Source of the DNA: JANMZO01 sp963763135
Lineage (GTDB): Bacteria > Actinomycetota > Acidimicrobiia > Acidimicrobiales > JANYDT01
DNA length: 64,000 bases
Direction of reading: 5' to 3'
NCBI GenBank assembly: GCA_963763135.1
Contig: CAVXNJ010000009.1
Location: forward strand, 496,001 to 560,000
Shown here: positions 25,323-33,441 of the stretch, piece by piece
How the letters are laid out: each line of letters opens with the position of its first letter
How positions within the stretch are numbered: position 1 is the first letter of the stretch
Position numbers and translations under genes: made by a program
Notes under the pieces: model-generated
Seen by the model: only the letters and a program-made list of their open reading frames with translations
Databases searched by the model: none
What the model was told of the DNA's origin: nothing

Positions 25323-25606
25323 GACGGTCACAGGACGCCTGTGACGACGGTCACGGACGGTACGGGTCGGGGACCGTTTCGACAATGAACGTTCGGTGAA
25401 CGCACGTGGGGCGGGGCTATCGGAGTTTCCATGCGATGAACGGTTGGTGTGGCGGGTAAACGGCCCGGATCGCGCGGTACGTACGGGGAACGTCGCCGTT
25501 GGCCGTATCGGCGTGCCGTTCGTCGCACGGCGGGGTCGTTCATCGCTCGGCGCTCGCCTCGGCGTGTGGGTCCTTGGCAACCTGCCGGTGTCGTGACGGT
25601 GGTCAC
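25323..25606. promoter_or_regulatory. Shared repeats in the divergent liv promoter region
   Basis: The 368-bp gap between the binding-protein gene and livF has no gene. GACGGTCAC occurs at 25323-25331 and again at 25346-25354, exactly 23 bp apart, and the first copy is inside the perfect palindrome GTCACAGG-ACG-CCTGTGAC (25327-25345). A related GTGACGGTGGTCAC lies at 25593-25606, 45 bp before livF. One set is near each start codon, as expected for sites of a common regulator. The regulator is not known; the TetR at 31330-31965 is a candidate only by distance. Confidence 0.5.
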
Positions 25607-25651
25607 AGATAACGGGTTGGTCCCCTTGATTCGCGACAACGAGGAGCACAG

Positions 25652-26452
25652 GTGCAGTTGGCGCCCATACTTGAAGTGAACGAGGTCGACGTCGTCTACG
25701 GCGGTGCCATTCAGGTGCTGCGAGGGGTGAGTCTGGCCGTTACCGAAGGTTCGATCGTCTCGATTCTCGGTGCCAACGGTGCCGGAAAGACGACGCTGCT
25801 TCGTGCCGTAAGCGGTCTTCTCGGCTACCACGGCGGGCGGATCATGTCGGGGTCGGTTCGGTTCGTCGGATCCGATACGACCGCCACCGAGGCGGCGACG
25901 CTGGTTCGCAACGGGATGGCCCAGGTGATGGAAGGGCGTCGAATCTTCGCCGAGCTGACCGTCGATGACAATCTGAAGACCGGGGCCTACACCCGGCGCG
26001 ACAGAGGCAACGTGTCCGCGTCGTACGAACGGGTGATGGAACTGTTCCCTCGCCTCCTCGAACGACGGGGACAGATCGCCGGGTACATGTCCGGCGGTGA
26101 ACAGCAGATGCTCGCGATCGGCCGCGCACTGATGGCGAATCCGAAACTTCTCCTGCTCGATGAACCGTCGCTTGGTCTGGCGCCGCTGATCGTCGAGCAG
26201 ATCTTTGAAATCGTGAAGGAGATCAATGCACAGGGCACGTCGGTGTTGATCGTCGAGCAGAACGCGGCAATGGCACTTCGTAACTCCACATACGGATACG
26301 TGATGGAAACCGGACGAGTCGCCAAACACGGCCCCGCCGTTGAGCTTCTTGAGGACGAAGAAGTGAAGTCGCTGTACCTCGGAGGCGAGTCGGGAAAGAC
26401 CTCGTTTCGAAACCTCAAGTCGTACCGGCGCAAGACGGAGTTCAGGGTATGA
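25652..26452 (+). CDS. livF: LivF-type ABC transporter ATP-binding protein
   Basis: 266 residues from GTG 25652, with GAGGAG 5 bases upstream. Walker A is GANGAGKTT, the Q-loop region has MAQVMEGRRIFAELTV typical of LivF, the signature is MSGGEQQMLAIGRAL, Walker B is LLLLDEPSLGLAP and the H-region has IVEQNA, where LivF proteins carry Gln-Asn after the Glu. About 25 extra C-terminal residues rich in Lys and Arg follow the usual end. It powers import with LivG. It leads the plus-strand operon livF-livG-X-livH-livM, and each junction is tight. Confidence 0.93.
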   Translation: MQLAPILEVNEVDVVYGGAIQVLRGVSLAVTEGSIVSILGANGAGKTTLLRAVSGLLGYHGGRIMSGSVRFVGSDTTATEAATLVRNGMAQVMEGRRIFAELTVDDNLKTGAYTRRDRGNVSASYERVMELFPRLLERRGQIAGYMSGGEQQMLAIGRALMANPKLLLLDEPSLGLAPLIVEQIFEIVKEINAQGTSVLIVEQNAAMALRNSTYGYVMETGRVAKHGPAVELLEDEEVKSLYLGGESGKTSFRNLKSYRRKTEFRV

Positions 26453-27270
26453 GCACGAATCCGGAACCAGTGAGAAGCGACACCGCGGCGCCCGTCGACC
26501 ACGGATCACCCATGTTGGTGGTCGAGCGGATCACCCTCCGGTTCGGCGGTGTGACCGCAATCAACGACGTGAGCTTCGACGTTCGTTCGCGTGAGTTGTT
26601 CGCAATCATCGGCCCGAACGGTGCGGGAAAGACCTCGATCCTGAACTGCCTGAACGCGGTGTACACGCCCCAGGAGGGCAGCATCAAGATCGACGGGGTG
26701 GAGCTGATCGGCGAGAAACCACCGTTCACGGTCACGCACGGCATCGGACGCACGTTCCAGAACATCGGGCTCTTCAAAAACCTCGATGTCGTGGCGAACC
26801 TGATGCTCGGACGACACCACCTGATGAAAGGGGGGTTTCTCGCCGGGATGGCCTTCCGCGGACGGGCCAAGAACCAGGAGATACTGCACCGTCGACGGGT
26901 CGAAGAGGTCATGAAGCTGCTCGACCTGCATATCTACCGTGGCCAACCGGTCGGCATTCTTCCGTACGGCGTGCAAAAGCGCATGGAGCTCGCCCGGGCG
27001 CTCTGCATGGAGCCCAAGGTTCTGCTGCTGGACGAGCCGGTGGCCGGAATGAACGCAACCGAAACCGAAGACATGGCCCGGTACATGTTGGAAATCAAAG
27101 ACGAACTCGGGATCGCCATGATCCTGATCGAACACGACATGCACATGGTGATGGACGTGGCTGATCGGATCATGGTCCTCGACTTCGGTCAGAAGATCGC
27201 TGAAGGGCTGCCCGCGGACGTGAAGAACAACGAGCGAGTGATCGCGGCATACCTCGGAGTAGGCGCGTGA
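26449..27270 (+). CDS. livG: LivG-type ABC transporter ATP-binding protein
   Basis: 273 residues overlapping livF by ATGA. Walker A is GPNGAGKTS, the LivG-specific IGRTFQNIGLFKNLDVVANLM follows, and the signature segment is LPYGVQKRMELARAL, where the usual LSGG is replaced by LPYG as in many LivG proteins. Walker B is VLLLDEPVAGMN and the H-loop is LIEHDMHMVMDVADRI. It forms the second ATPase subunit with LivF. Compared with typical LivG it has about 20 more N-terminal residues before the first strand. Confidence 0.93.
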   Translation: MSTNPEPVRSDTAAPVDHGSPMLVVERITLRFGGVTAINDVSFDVRSRELFAIIGPNGAGKTSILNCLNAVYTPQEGSIKIDGVELIGEKPPFTVTHGIGRTFQNIGLFKNLDVVANLMLGRHHLMKGGFLAGMAFRGRAKNQEILHRRRVEEVMKLLDLHIYRGQPVGILPYGVQKRMELARALCMEPKVLLLDEPVAGMNATETEDMARYMLEIKDELGIAMILIEHDMHMVMDVADRIMVLDFGQKIAEGLPADVKNNERVIAAYLGVGA

Positions 27271-28559
27271 TGGATTCCGTGAAATCCCAGACGCTTCCCG
27301 GTCTGCTGCTGCACCGGGCTCACGACACACCCCAGCGTGCTGCGCTCAGGTTCCACGAGTTCGGCATCTGGCAGCAGGAGACCTGGAAATCGCTCGCGGA
27401 CAAGACCCGCCTCGTGGGCAACGGTCTGGCGGCGATCGGCGTGACGAAGGGCGACATGGTCGGGCTCATCGCGAAGAATTCGCCGCAGTGGATCATGAGC
27501 GATCTGGCCATCCAGGGGTTGTCTGCCGTGACGCTGGCCATCGATCCCGAGTTCTCTCCGGGCGCGGTGGTCACCATGCTGCAGACCCAGGGCGCCACGA
27601 CGGTCATCGTCGGGGATCAGGAACAGCATGACAAGGTTGAGGAATCGCGCCACCTGCTGCCGCGCCTGCAGCGAATCATCGTGATCGAGACGCGCGGCCT
27701 GCGCTCTCTCGACCGCGTCTCAGCGGTCGCCGAACGTGGCGTCGTCACGTGGCGCCAACTGCTCGATCTCGCGGCGAACGCGGCAGACGTCTGGGAGAGT
27801 TCGGTTTCCTCACTGGACGAGAACGGTGCCGCCACGGTGGAAGGCGTTGTCGATCGCAGCCCCGATTCCGGAGACCTTCGTCTGAGGGCGCACACGCTCA
27901 GCTCGCACGATCTTCTAGACGCGGCCGAAGATCTCGGAACCCGCCTCGGAGCGCACGCGGGGGATGAATTGCATCCCATAGCGTCGTTCGCCGATCCGAT
28001 CGAAAGGACGTTGAGCGAGACGCTTGCGCTTCGGGTCGGGGCGATCATGAACATCGGCGAAGGTGGGGAGCTGCTCGCCCTCGAAGCCCGCGACATCCAA
28101 CCTTCGATCGCCCACGTGCCGGCAGAGCGACTCCGCCAAATTCGAGCTGAGGTCGCGGATCGCAGGGCACGCCACGGAATCCGACGGTTTGCCCTGAACC
28201 GGATTCTGGAGCGATCGGGGACCGTGTCGAGATCATCAACGAGAGACCTGGTCGTCATGTGGTCCTCGATCGGAGTCTTTGCGGTGTTCGCCCTCGTGGT
28301 CCATCGCACGATGGTGAACCAGAGCGGATTACTACGTCTTCTTATTATCGCCGCGGTCGGGTCGGTGGTGTTCGGCGGTTTGATCGCTGGAGGTTTCGCC
28401 GTTCGACCCTTCGTCCGAAAGGCCTACGGGTTGGCCCGGGCCCATTCGCTGCTGACGAATCCCGACATCGACACCGAGACCGTGCGATTTCTCGGTGCCC
28501 TCCACTTGAACCCCATCCTCGAGCACCGAACGATCACCACGCAGGGAGCGGACCGGTAA
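27267..28559 (+). CDS. Eroded acyl-CoA synthetase-like membrane protein in the liv operon
   Basis: 430 residues starting in an ATGA overlap with livG. Residues 8-170 read as the N-terminal part of a long-chain acyl-CoA synthetase (LPGLLLHRA, KGDMVGLIAKNSPQWIMSDLAIQ). Residues 185-300 still follow that family (ERTLSETLALRVGAIMN, QIRAEVADRRARHG), but where the ATP-binding YTSGTTGxPKG loop belongs (about 187-210) the sequence is unrelated. Two clear membrane helices lie at about 330-348 and 355-378, and the protein ends at a point aligning with the YGxTE motif (VRFLGALHLNPILEH). The catalytic half is absent, so it cannot be a normal ligase. The intact frame and tight spacing suggest a retained, probably structural or regulatory, role. 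Confidence 0.75.
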   Translation: MMDSVKSQTLPGLLLHRAHDTPQRAALRFHEFGIWQQETWKSLADKTRLVGNGLAAIGVTKGDMVGLIAKNSPQWIMSDLAIQGLSAVTLAIDPEFSPGAVVTMLQTQGATTVIVGDQEQHDKVEESRHLLPRLQRIIVIETRGLRSLDRVSAVAERGVVTWRQLLDLAANAADVWESSVSSLDENGAATVEGVVDRSPDSGDLRLRAHTLSSHDLLDAAEDLGTRLGAHAGDELHPIASFADPIERTLSETLALRVGAIMNIGEGGELLALEARDIQPSIAHVPAERLRQIRAEVADRRARHGIRRFALNRILERSGTVSRSSTRDLVVMWSSIGVFAVFALVVHRTMVNQSGLLRLLIIAAVGSVVFGGLIAGGFAVRPFVRKAYGLARAHSLLTNPDIDTETVRFLGALHLNPILEHRTITTQGADR

Positions 28560-28563
28560 CGCC

Positions 28564-29514
28564 ATGACCAACTTTCTCCAATTCCTCGTGCAAGGTCTCG
28601 CGCAGGGCTCGATCTACGCCCTCGTCGCGCTTGGGTTCGTCATCATCTTCCGGGGCACCAAGGTGCTGAACTTCGCCCAGGGCGCCTTTATGCTCTTCGG
28701 CGCATTCCTCTGCTTCAATGTGACCCGGACCTGGGGATTGAACTACTGGCTGGCCCTGGTGGTGGCGACGCTGGTCATGACCGCGGCCGGGGTCGGGGTG
28801 GAGGCGGTGGTTCTCCGACCGTTGCGCAGCCGACCGACATTCACCGTGATCATGGCGACGCTCGGTCTGAGCTATGCGGTCGAGCAGATTGTTCTGGCCA
28901 TCTGGGGCACCGATCCGTTGCCGCTGAACGACCCAATGGGCATCAAGTTCTGGAAAGTAGGTGGAGTTACGATCACCTACGTCGATGCCGTGACGCTCCT
29001 GGTCACGGCGGCCATCACCGCCGGGCTGCTTCTGTTCTTCAACCGCAGCAGGCTGGGGACCGCGATGCGAGCGACAGCGTTCGATCCGGAAGCATCGATC
29101 GCCCAAGGAATCAACCCGCGCCTGGTGTTCGGACTGTCATGGGGTATCGCAGCGGGCATCGCCACAGTCGCTGGCGTGTTTCTGTCCTCGGGCAACGGTC
29201 GAAACGTGGCCCCGACGCTGTTGCAGATCGCGTTGACTGCGATTCCCGCGGCGATTCTGGGCGGACTCGACTCGACCAAGGGCGCAATCGTCGGTGGCCT
29301 GGTCATCGGAATCGCCCAGCAGCTGATGTTCGGCTACCAACCAAACATCAGCAGTTGGCTAGGCCGGGTGATCGACCTGAACATCGGCAGCTTCCACTAC
29401 AAAGCGGGCCTTGGCCCGAACTTCCATCTCGTGTTTCCGTACCTGATCATGGTGGGCATTCTGCTCATCAGGCCGTACGGCGTATTTGGTACGAAAGAGG
29501 TACGTCGTGTGTAG
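28564..29514 (+). CDS. livH: LivH-type ABC permease
   Basis: 316 residues, starting 4 bp after the preceding stop. Eight or so hydrophobic segments are visible. The N-terminus GLAQGSIYALVALGFVIIF and NFAQGAFMLFGAF are typical of LivH, and AILGGLDSTKGAIVGGLVIG matches the cytoplasmic EAA-like coupling loop of the family. It forms the membrane channel with LivM for the ligand delivered by the binding protein at 23985-25283. The order livH-livM follows the family norm. Confidence 0.93.
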   Translation: MTNFLQFLVQGLAQGSIYALVALGFVIIFRGTKVLNFAQGAFMLFGAFLCFNVTRTWGLNYWLALVVATLVMTAAGVGVEAVVLRPLRSRPTFTVIMATLGLSYAVEQIVLAIWGTDPLPLNDPMGIKFWKVGGVTITYVDAVTLLVTAAITAGLLLFFNRSRLGTAMRATAFDPEASIAQGINPRLVFGLSWGIAAGIATVAGVFLSSGNGRNVAPTLLQIALTAIPAAILGGLDSTKGAIVGGLVIGIAQQLMFGYQPNISSWLGRVIDLNIGSFHYKAGLGPNFHLVFPYLIMVGILLIRPYGVFGTKEVRRV

Positions 29515-29544
29515 CGCTCGGTCTCGGCGAACGGGAGTGGTCTC

Positions 29545-30873
29545 ATGAGTGGGGCCTTGCTGTCGCTGGCGGTTCTCTTCGGGTCGGTTGGTTTGATGAT
29601 CGTCTGGGCGCGTTACGACGCCCGGAACCGACTCGCCACGTCCTACGCCTCGGATACGCGGACGCTCAAGTCGAACTGGATGAAGCTCGGCGTCGTCCTC
29701 GCCGGCCTGCTGTACGTCAGCGCGCCTATCGGCTTTTCCTGGATCGGCTACAAGGGCCTTCACCTGCCCGGCCAGATGATCCCCGGACTGCCCCTCACGA
29801 ATCTCGGCCTTGCGCTGTTGAACTTCGCCGGGGTCTTTGCCATCGGGACTCTCGCCCTGAACCTGCTCACAGGATTCGCCGGTCAGGTATCGCTCGGCCA
29901 TGCGACGTTCATCGGAGCGGGTGCGTATGCAGCGGGCTACTTCGGCCAGGATCTGACCGTCAGGGGCCACCACCTTCCGTTTCTCGTCTGGCTCGTGCTC
30001 TCAGGAATGGTAGGCGCGCTTATTGCTACGGCGGTTGGCCCGTTTGCGCTCCGGCTTCGTGGTGACTATCTGGCCGTGATCACCGTGGGCATGCTGGTGT
30101 TCGCCGAACACATTTTCAACGCATGGGCCGACATCACCGGCGGCACGCCGGGTCGTTCGAATCTCCCGCAGCCGACGTTCACGGTCTGGCCCGGCAAGTC
30201 GATCGTCTTCTCGGTGCCCGACTCGACCGACTCCGACATCTTCGGATTCACCTACTCCCGCGATCAGGCGTTCTTCTGGCTGATCTGGGCGTTTGTGATC
30301 ATCTCCGTTCTCATCGCCCGGAACCTCATCCGTTCCCGTCAGGGACGCGCCATGATGGCCGTGCGCGACCGGGACCTCTCGGCCGAAGCGATCGGCGTGA
30401 AGATCGCGTCGACGAAGATCCGCGCATTCGCCCTGTGCGGGGGACTGGCCGGGATTTCCGGAGCGCTCTACGGCGCGTTGATCCAGTCAGTAACTCCCGA
30501 GTTCTTCGATCTGAAGTTGTCGATCCAGTACGTGGCGATGATGGTGGTTGGCGGAAGCGGCACCATTCTGGGTTCGATACTCGGCGCAATTGCGATTGTG
30601 GGCGTTGAGCGGCTCACCGACCGGTTCAAGTGGATCTTCACCCTTCCCGGAGTTCGCAACGTGTTGTTCTTCGTCTCGACGAGCAGCAACGAACAGGTGA
30701 ACACCTCCGGCCTCCGTGGTTTCATCGATCGCATGCAGATCGATCTTCCGAACTTCGTTCGACTCCTCTACGGTCTGCTGATTGTGGTTGCGCTCCGGTT
30801 CTTCCCGAACGGAATCGCCGCGCTGTGGGACCGCATCAAGCGCTATTTCCGCCGGTGGCCCTTTCAGATCTGA
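29545..30873 (+). CDS. livM: LivM-type ABC permease
   Basis: 442 residues. An N-terminal extension of about 90 residues with two membrane segments precedes the LivM core, recognisable from NLLTGFAGQVSLGHATFIGAGAY (read from about 108) and the coupling loop VVGGSGTILGSILGA. In the core, LRLRGDYLAVITVGM is the usual LivM helix. It pairs with LivH. The C-terminal end has a longer insertion (KWIFTLPGVRNVLFF and following) than textbook LivM, as in other actinobacterial homologues. It is followed 38 bp on by a small NTF2-like gene that may be cotranscribed. Confidence 0.92.
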   Translation: MSGALLSLAVLFGSVGLMIVWARYDARNRLATSYASDTRTLKSNWMKLGVVLAGLLYVSAPIGFSWIGYKGLHLPGQMIPGLPLTNLGLALLNFAGVFAIGTLALNLLTGFAGQVSLGHATFIGAGAYAAGYFGQDLTVRGHHLPFLVWLVLSGMVGALIATAVGPFALRLRGDYLAVITVGMLVFAEHIFNAWADITGGTPGRSNLPQPTFTVWPGKSIVFSVPDSTDSDIFGFTYSRDQAFFWLIWAFVIISVLIARNLIRSRQGRAMMAVRDRDLSAEAIGVKIASTKIRAFALCGGLAGISGALYGALIQSVTPEFFDLKLSIQYVAMMVVGGSGTILGSILGAIAIVGVERLTDRFKWIFTLPGVRNVLFFVSTSSNEQVNTSGLRGFIDRMQIDLPNFVRLLYGLLIVVALRFFPNGIAALWDRIKRYFRRWPFQI

Positions 30874-30911
30874 GGTGTGCAGATTTTGGCGGGGTATGGA
30901 AGGCTCTCGCC

Positions 30912-31310
30912 ATGTCCACCACCGAGTCCGTAACCGAAGCCAACGACCAACTCGTCGATCGATTCGTCGCCGCAATCGAAGCCGGCGACGTCGAGACCGT
31001 GCTCTCGATCTACGCCGACGATGCCCGGATCTGGCACAACTTCGACCAGATCGCGGTATCCCCGGCTGACAACGCCCGGCAGATCAAGTGGTTCTCCAGC
31101 CGGTTGAGCGGAATGAAGTACACCGAGATCCGGCGCACGCCGTTTTCGGGCGGGGTCATGCAGCAGCACGTGCTGCGTGGCAAGGCGCCGAACGGACAGG
31201 ACGTGGCGGTGTTCGCCATGCTTCGCATCGATATCGAAAACGGAAGAATCGTCAGCCTGGAGGAGTACCTCGACCCGGCGCAGGCGGCGCCGTTGTCGGC
31301 TCCGGCCTGA
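30912..31310 (+). CDS. NTF2/SnoaL-like small protein
   Basis: 132 residues from ATG 30912. The frame is open well upstream, but that part is the antisense and shifted shadow of livM. The sequence has the cone-shaped NTF2-like pattern: a helix with DRFVAAIEAGDVETVLSIYADDARIWHNFD, then FSSRLSGMKYTEIRRTP and strands ending in GRIVSLEEYLDP. Relatives include ketosteroid isomerases and SnoaL-like cyclases, so it may act on a lipid or polyketide-like molecule, but no catalytic dyad can be assigned by eye. It may belong to the liv operon. It converges on a TetR gene. Confidence 0.78.
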   Translation: MSTTESVTEANDQLVDRFVAAIEAGDVETVLSIYADDARIWHNFDQIAVSPADNARQIKWFSSRLSGMKYTEIRRTPFSGGVMQQHVLRGKAPNGQDVAVFAMLRIDIENGRIVSLEEYLDPAQAAPLSAPA

Positions 31311-31329
31311 GTACGGACCGAAGCGGTCG

Positions 31330-31965
31330 TCAGGCGACCGCGGGTTTTGCGGTGGCGCGCTTCTTGCGGATGCCGGCGAGGGCCCCGTCGACCAGCAACT
31401 TCATCATGTGCTCGAAGAGTTCGTCGGTGTCGGTCTCGCTCGTCATCGCCGCGGCGAGACCGTCGTCGACCCGTTCGTGGGGCGCCTCACGCCACAGGTC
31501 GCTGGTCCCCACCGAACGGCGGGCGCGTCCTTCCTGCATGATGAAGCCGCCGACGAAGTACAGCAGTGACCGCATCGCCTTTGCTCCCGCCTCACCTTTG
31601 AGTCCGGCGGTCGTGAGTTCCTGGGCGAGCACGACCTGAGCGGGGTACGACATGGCCGGCCCCCGCCCGAGTCGGTTCGTGAGTTCGGTGAGCCGGGGGT
31701 GGGCCATGACCTGGCTGCGAATCTGGCGCAGCACGCTGCAAATGCGCTCGTTCGCATCGGTGCCGATTGGGTGAATCGCTCGCATTTCGTCGATGAAGTG
31801 GTCGACAAGCGAGTTGAGAAGCTGTTCCCGGCCCCCGACGTGCCAGTAGATGGCCGTGTGGGCCAGGCCGAGCTCGGTACTCAGGTTTCTCATCGTGAGG
31901 GCTTCGATGCCGCCCTCCTCAACGACCCGTCGGGCCACATCGAGAATCATTTCCTTGCTGCTCAC
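31330..31965 (-). CDS. TetR-family transcriptional regulator
   Basis: About 211 residues from GTG 31965; ATG 32067 would add 34 residues of low-similarity sequence. The DNA-binding domain is at the N-terminus (SSKEMILDVARRVVEEGG, then LGLAHTAIYWHVGGREQLLN, the recognition helix). The rest is a helical ligand-binding domain ending in KKRATAKPAVA. It is convergent with the NTF2-like gene and divergent from the PAAR gene, so it might regulate either the PAAR gene or the upstream liv-NTF2 unit. No palindrome was obvious in the short gap to the PAAR gene. Confidence 0.85.
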   Translation of the reverse strand: MSSKEMILDVARRVVEEGGIEALTMRNLSTELGLAHTAIYWHVGGREQLLNSLVDHFIDEMRAIHPIGTDANERICSVLRQIRSQVMAHPRLTELTNRLGRGPAMSYPAQVVLAQELTTAGLKGEAGAKAMRSLLYFVGGFIMQEGRARRSVGTSDLWREAPHERVDDGLAAAMTSETDTDELFEHMMKLLVDGALAGIRKKRATAKPAVA

Positions 31966-32082
31966 CCGCCCATTCTTCCATGGCGTTCGGTTGGCCCCGG
32001 CCGCTCGATCCGTTGTTGTCGGCGACCCGATCTGCCCGAAAGGGCCTTGTCTTCGACGGGGTGTCATCGTCAAGATCGTCGT

Positions 32083-32592
32083 ATGCCTCCTGCCGCGCGT
32101 GTCGGTGATCCAACTGCCCACGGCCCGACGCTGCTCGGAGCCGGGTGCCCGACCGTAATGATCGCCAACATGCCCGCGTGGCGGGCCATCGGCAACCCGG
32201 GTGCCATGGCGGCGGTCAACTCCCAGAAGACGACCTGGGATGCTGCCATCAAAACTGCCGAAGCGGCGACGATCGCAGCCGCGGGGACGCCCGGACTTCC
32301 CGCGGCGAAGGCCGCGGAGGAGGCGACGAAGGCAGCGGCAGCTGCTGCGATGTCGGCGGCCATGATGGGGGCGATGGCGGCGGGAGGCGGACCCGGTGGG
32401 CCACCCGATCTCCATACCTGCCCGATTCCACTTCCCATACCTCCCCACGGGCCCGGCATGGTCCCGCAGGGTTCGGCCACGGTGAAGATCGGTGGGCTGC
32501 CCGCGGCGCGTCAGGGGGATCAACTCATCGAGGCGCTCGGCCCGCCAAACTCAATTGCCATGGGTTGCCCCACAGTCATCATCGGAGGATGA
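32083..32592 (+). CDS. PAAR-domain protein with an Ala-rich insert
   Basis: 169 residues. The first part, MPPAARVGDPTAHGPTLLG with CPTVMIANMPAWRAIG, and the last part, LHTCPIPLPIPPHGPG, VKIGGLPAARQGD and IAMGCPTVIIGG, are the two halves of a PAAR domain, including His and Cys at the metal-binding tip. Between them (about 38-105) is a helical Ala/Thr/Lys-rich insert. PAAR proteins cap the spike of type VI or related contractile injection systems and can carry effectors. No sheath, tube, VgrG or baseplate gene is in the window, so it is an orphan here. The insert could alter how it docks. Confidence 0.85.
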   Translation: MPPAARVGDPTAHGPTLLGAGCPTVMIANMPAWRAIGNPGAMAAVNSQKTTWDAAIKTAEAATIAAAGTPGLPAAKAAEEATKAAAAAAMSAAMMGAMAAGGGPGGPPDLHTCPIPLPIPPHGPGMVPQGSATVKIGGLPAARQGDQLIEALGPPNSIAMGCPTVIIGG

Positions 32593-32743
32593 CCACGCCG
32601 GGGAGTTTCCGGCCGCCCGATCACGCCTGTGCGAGTGCCTGAACGTGCACGTCGGTCGGATGAGTCGGGCGAACTATTCCAAGTAGGAGATTTCTCTACT
32701 TTTGGACCTATCGCACGGACCGCCGGATGGATACGTTAGCGAT

Positions 32744-33358
32744 ATGACAAAGATGCGGACCTTCGCCAAAGTCGTCGTCGGATTTACCACCCTGGCCTTT
32801 GTGCTGAGCGGTTGTATCAAGATGGACATGGACATGAAGGTCAAGAAAGACGGAAAGGTCGATGGCTCCGCCATCATTGCGTTTTCCTCACAGATCCTTG
32901 AGATGACCGGACAGAAGAAATCCGAGATGATCGCGTCGATCAAGAAGGACTGGAAGGACCTGCCGAAGGGCGCCAAGGCCGAGATTTACGACAAAGACGG
33001 CTACATCGGGCAGAAGCTGACGTTTAAAGACATGCCCGCTTCCGAGTTCGGAAAAGCCACGGCGTCGGCGGGTAGTTCCAACCCCACCGGGGGAGGCGAT
33101 GATCTCCAGCTGGTCAAGGTCGGCAACACCTGGAAGTTCACGGGCACCATGGACATGAAGGGTGACCTCACCGGCGACGGCAAGTCGACCGGCGACATGT
33201 CGGCCCTGATGAAGGGCATGAAGATCAAGATCAAGATGACGTTCCCGGGCAAGATCATCAAGCACGACAAAGACGGCAAGGTGAAAGACAACTCGATCAC
33301 CTGGGAGCCCCAGGCCGGGCAGAAGGTGGTCATGCTGGCCATCGCCAACGCGTCGTAA
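32744..33358 (+). CDS. LppM-like lipoprotein
   Basis: 204 residues from ATG 32744. The lipoprotein signal VVVGFTTLAFVLSGC places the lipidated Cys near residue 24, and the mature start CIKMDMDMKVKKDGKVDG matches the LppM family of actinobacterial lipoproteins. The body has LTFKDMP and repeated Lys/Met-rich beta strands. LppM is implicated in mycobacterial envelope and host interaction, but here it is best seen as a surface lipoprotein of unknown role. It has no C-terminal membrane helix. No operon partner is evident: the next gene starts 83 bp on. Confidence 0.8.
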   Translation: MTKMRTFAKVVVGFTTLAFVLSGCIKMDMDMKVKKDGKVDGSAIIAFSSQILEMTGQKKSEMIASIKKDWKDLPKGAKAEIYDKDGYIGQKLTFKDMPASEFGKATASAGSSNPTGGGDDLQLVKVGNTWKFTGTMDMKGDLTGDGKSTGDMSALMKGMKIKIKMTFPGKIIKHDKDGKVKDNSITWEPQAGQKVVMLAIANAS

Positions 33359-33441
33359 GCGACCGACAACGATTCGTCAACATCGGCGGTTCCGGCGTTT
33401 GCAGCTACCGAAAGGCTCAGGTCGGCGGTAGGTCAACCGAA

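Noticed and set aside
31965..32067. Longer start (ATG 32067) for the TetR regulator next to the PAAR gene
   Set aside because: The extra 34 residues have no TetR features; the GTG at 31965 puts the DNA-binding domain at the usual distance. Left as an alternative.
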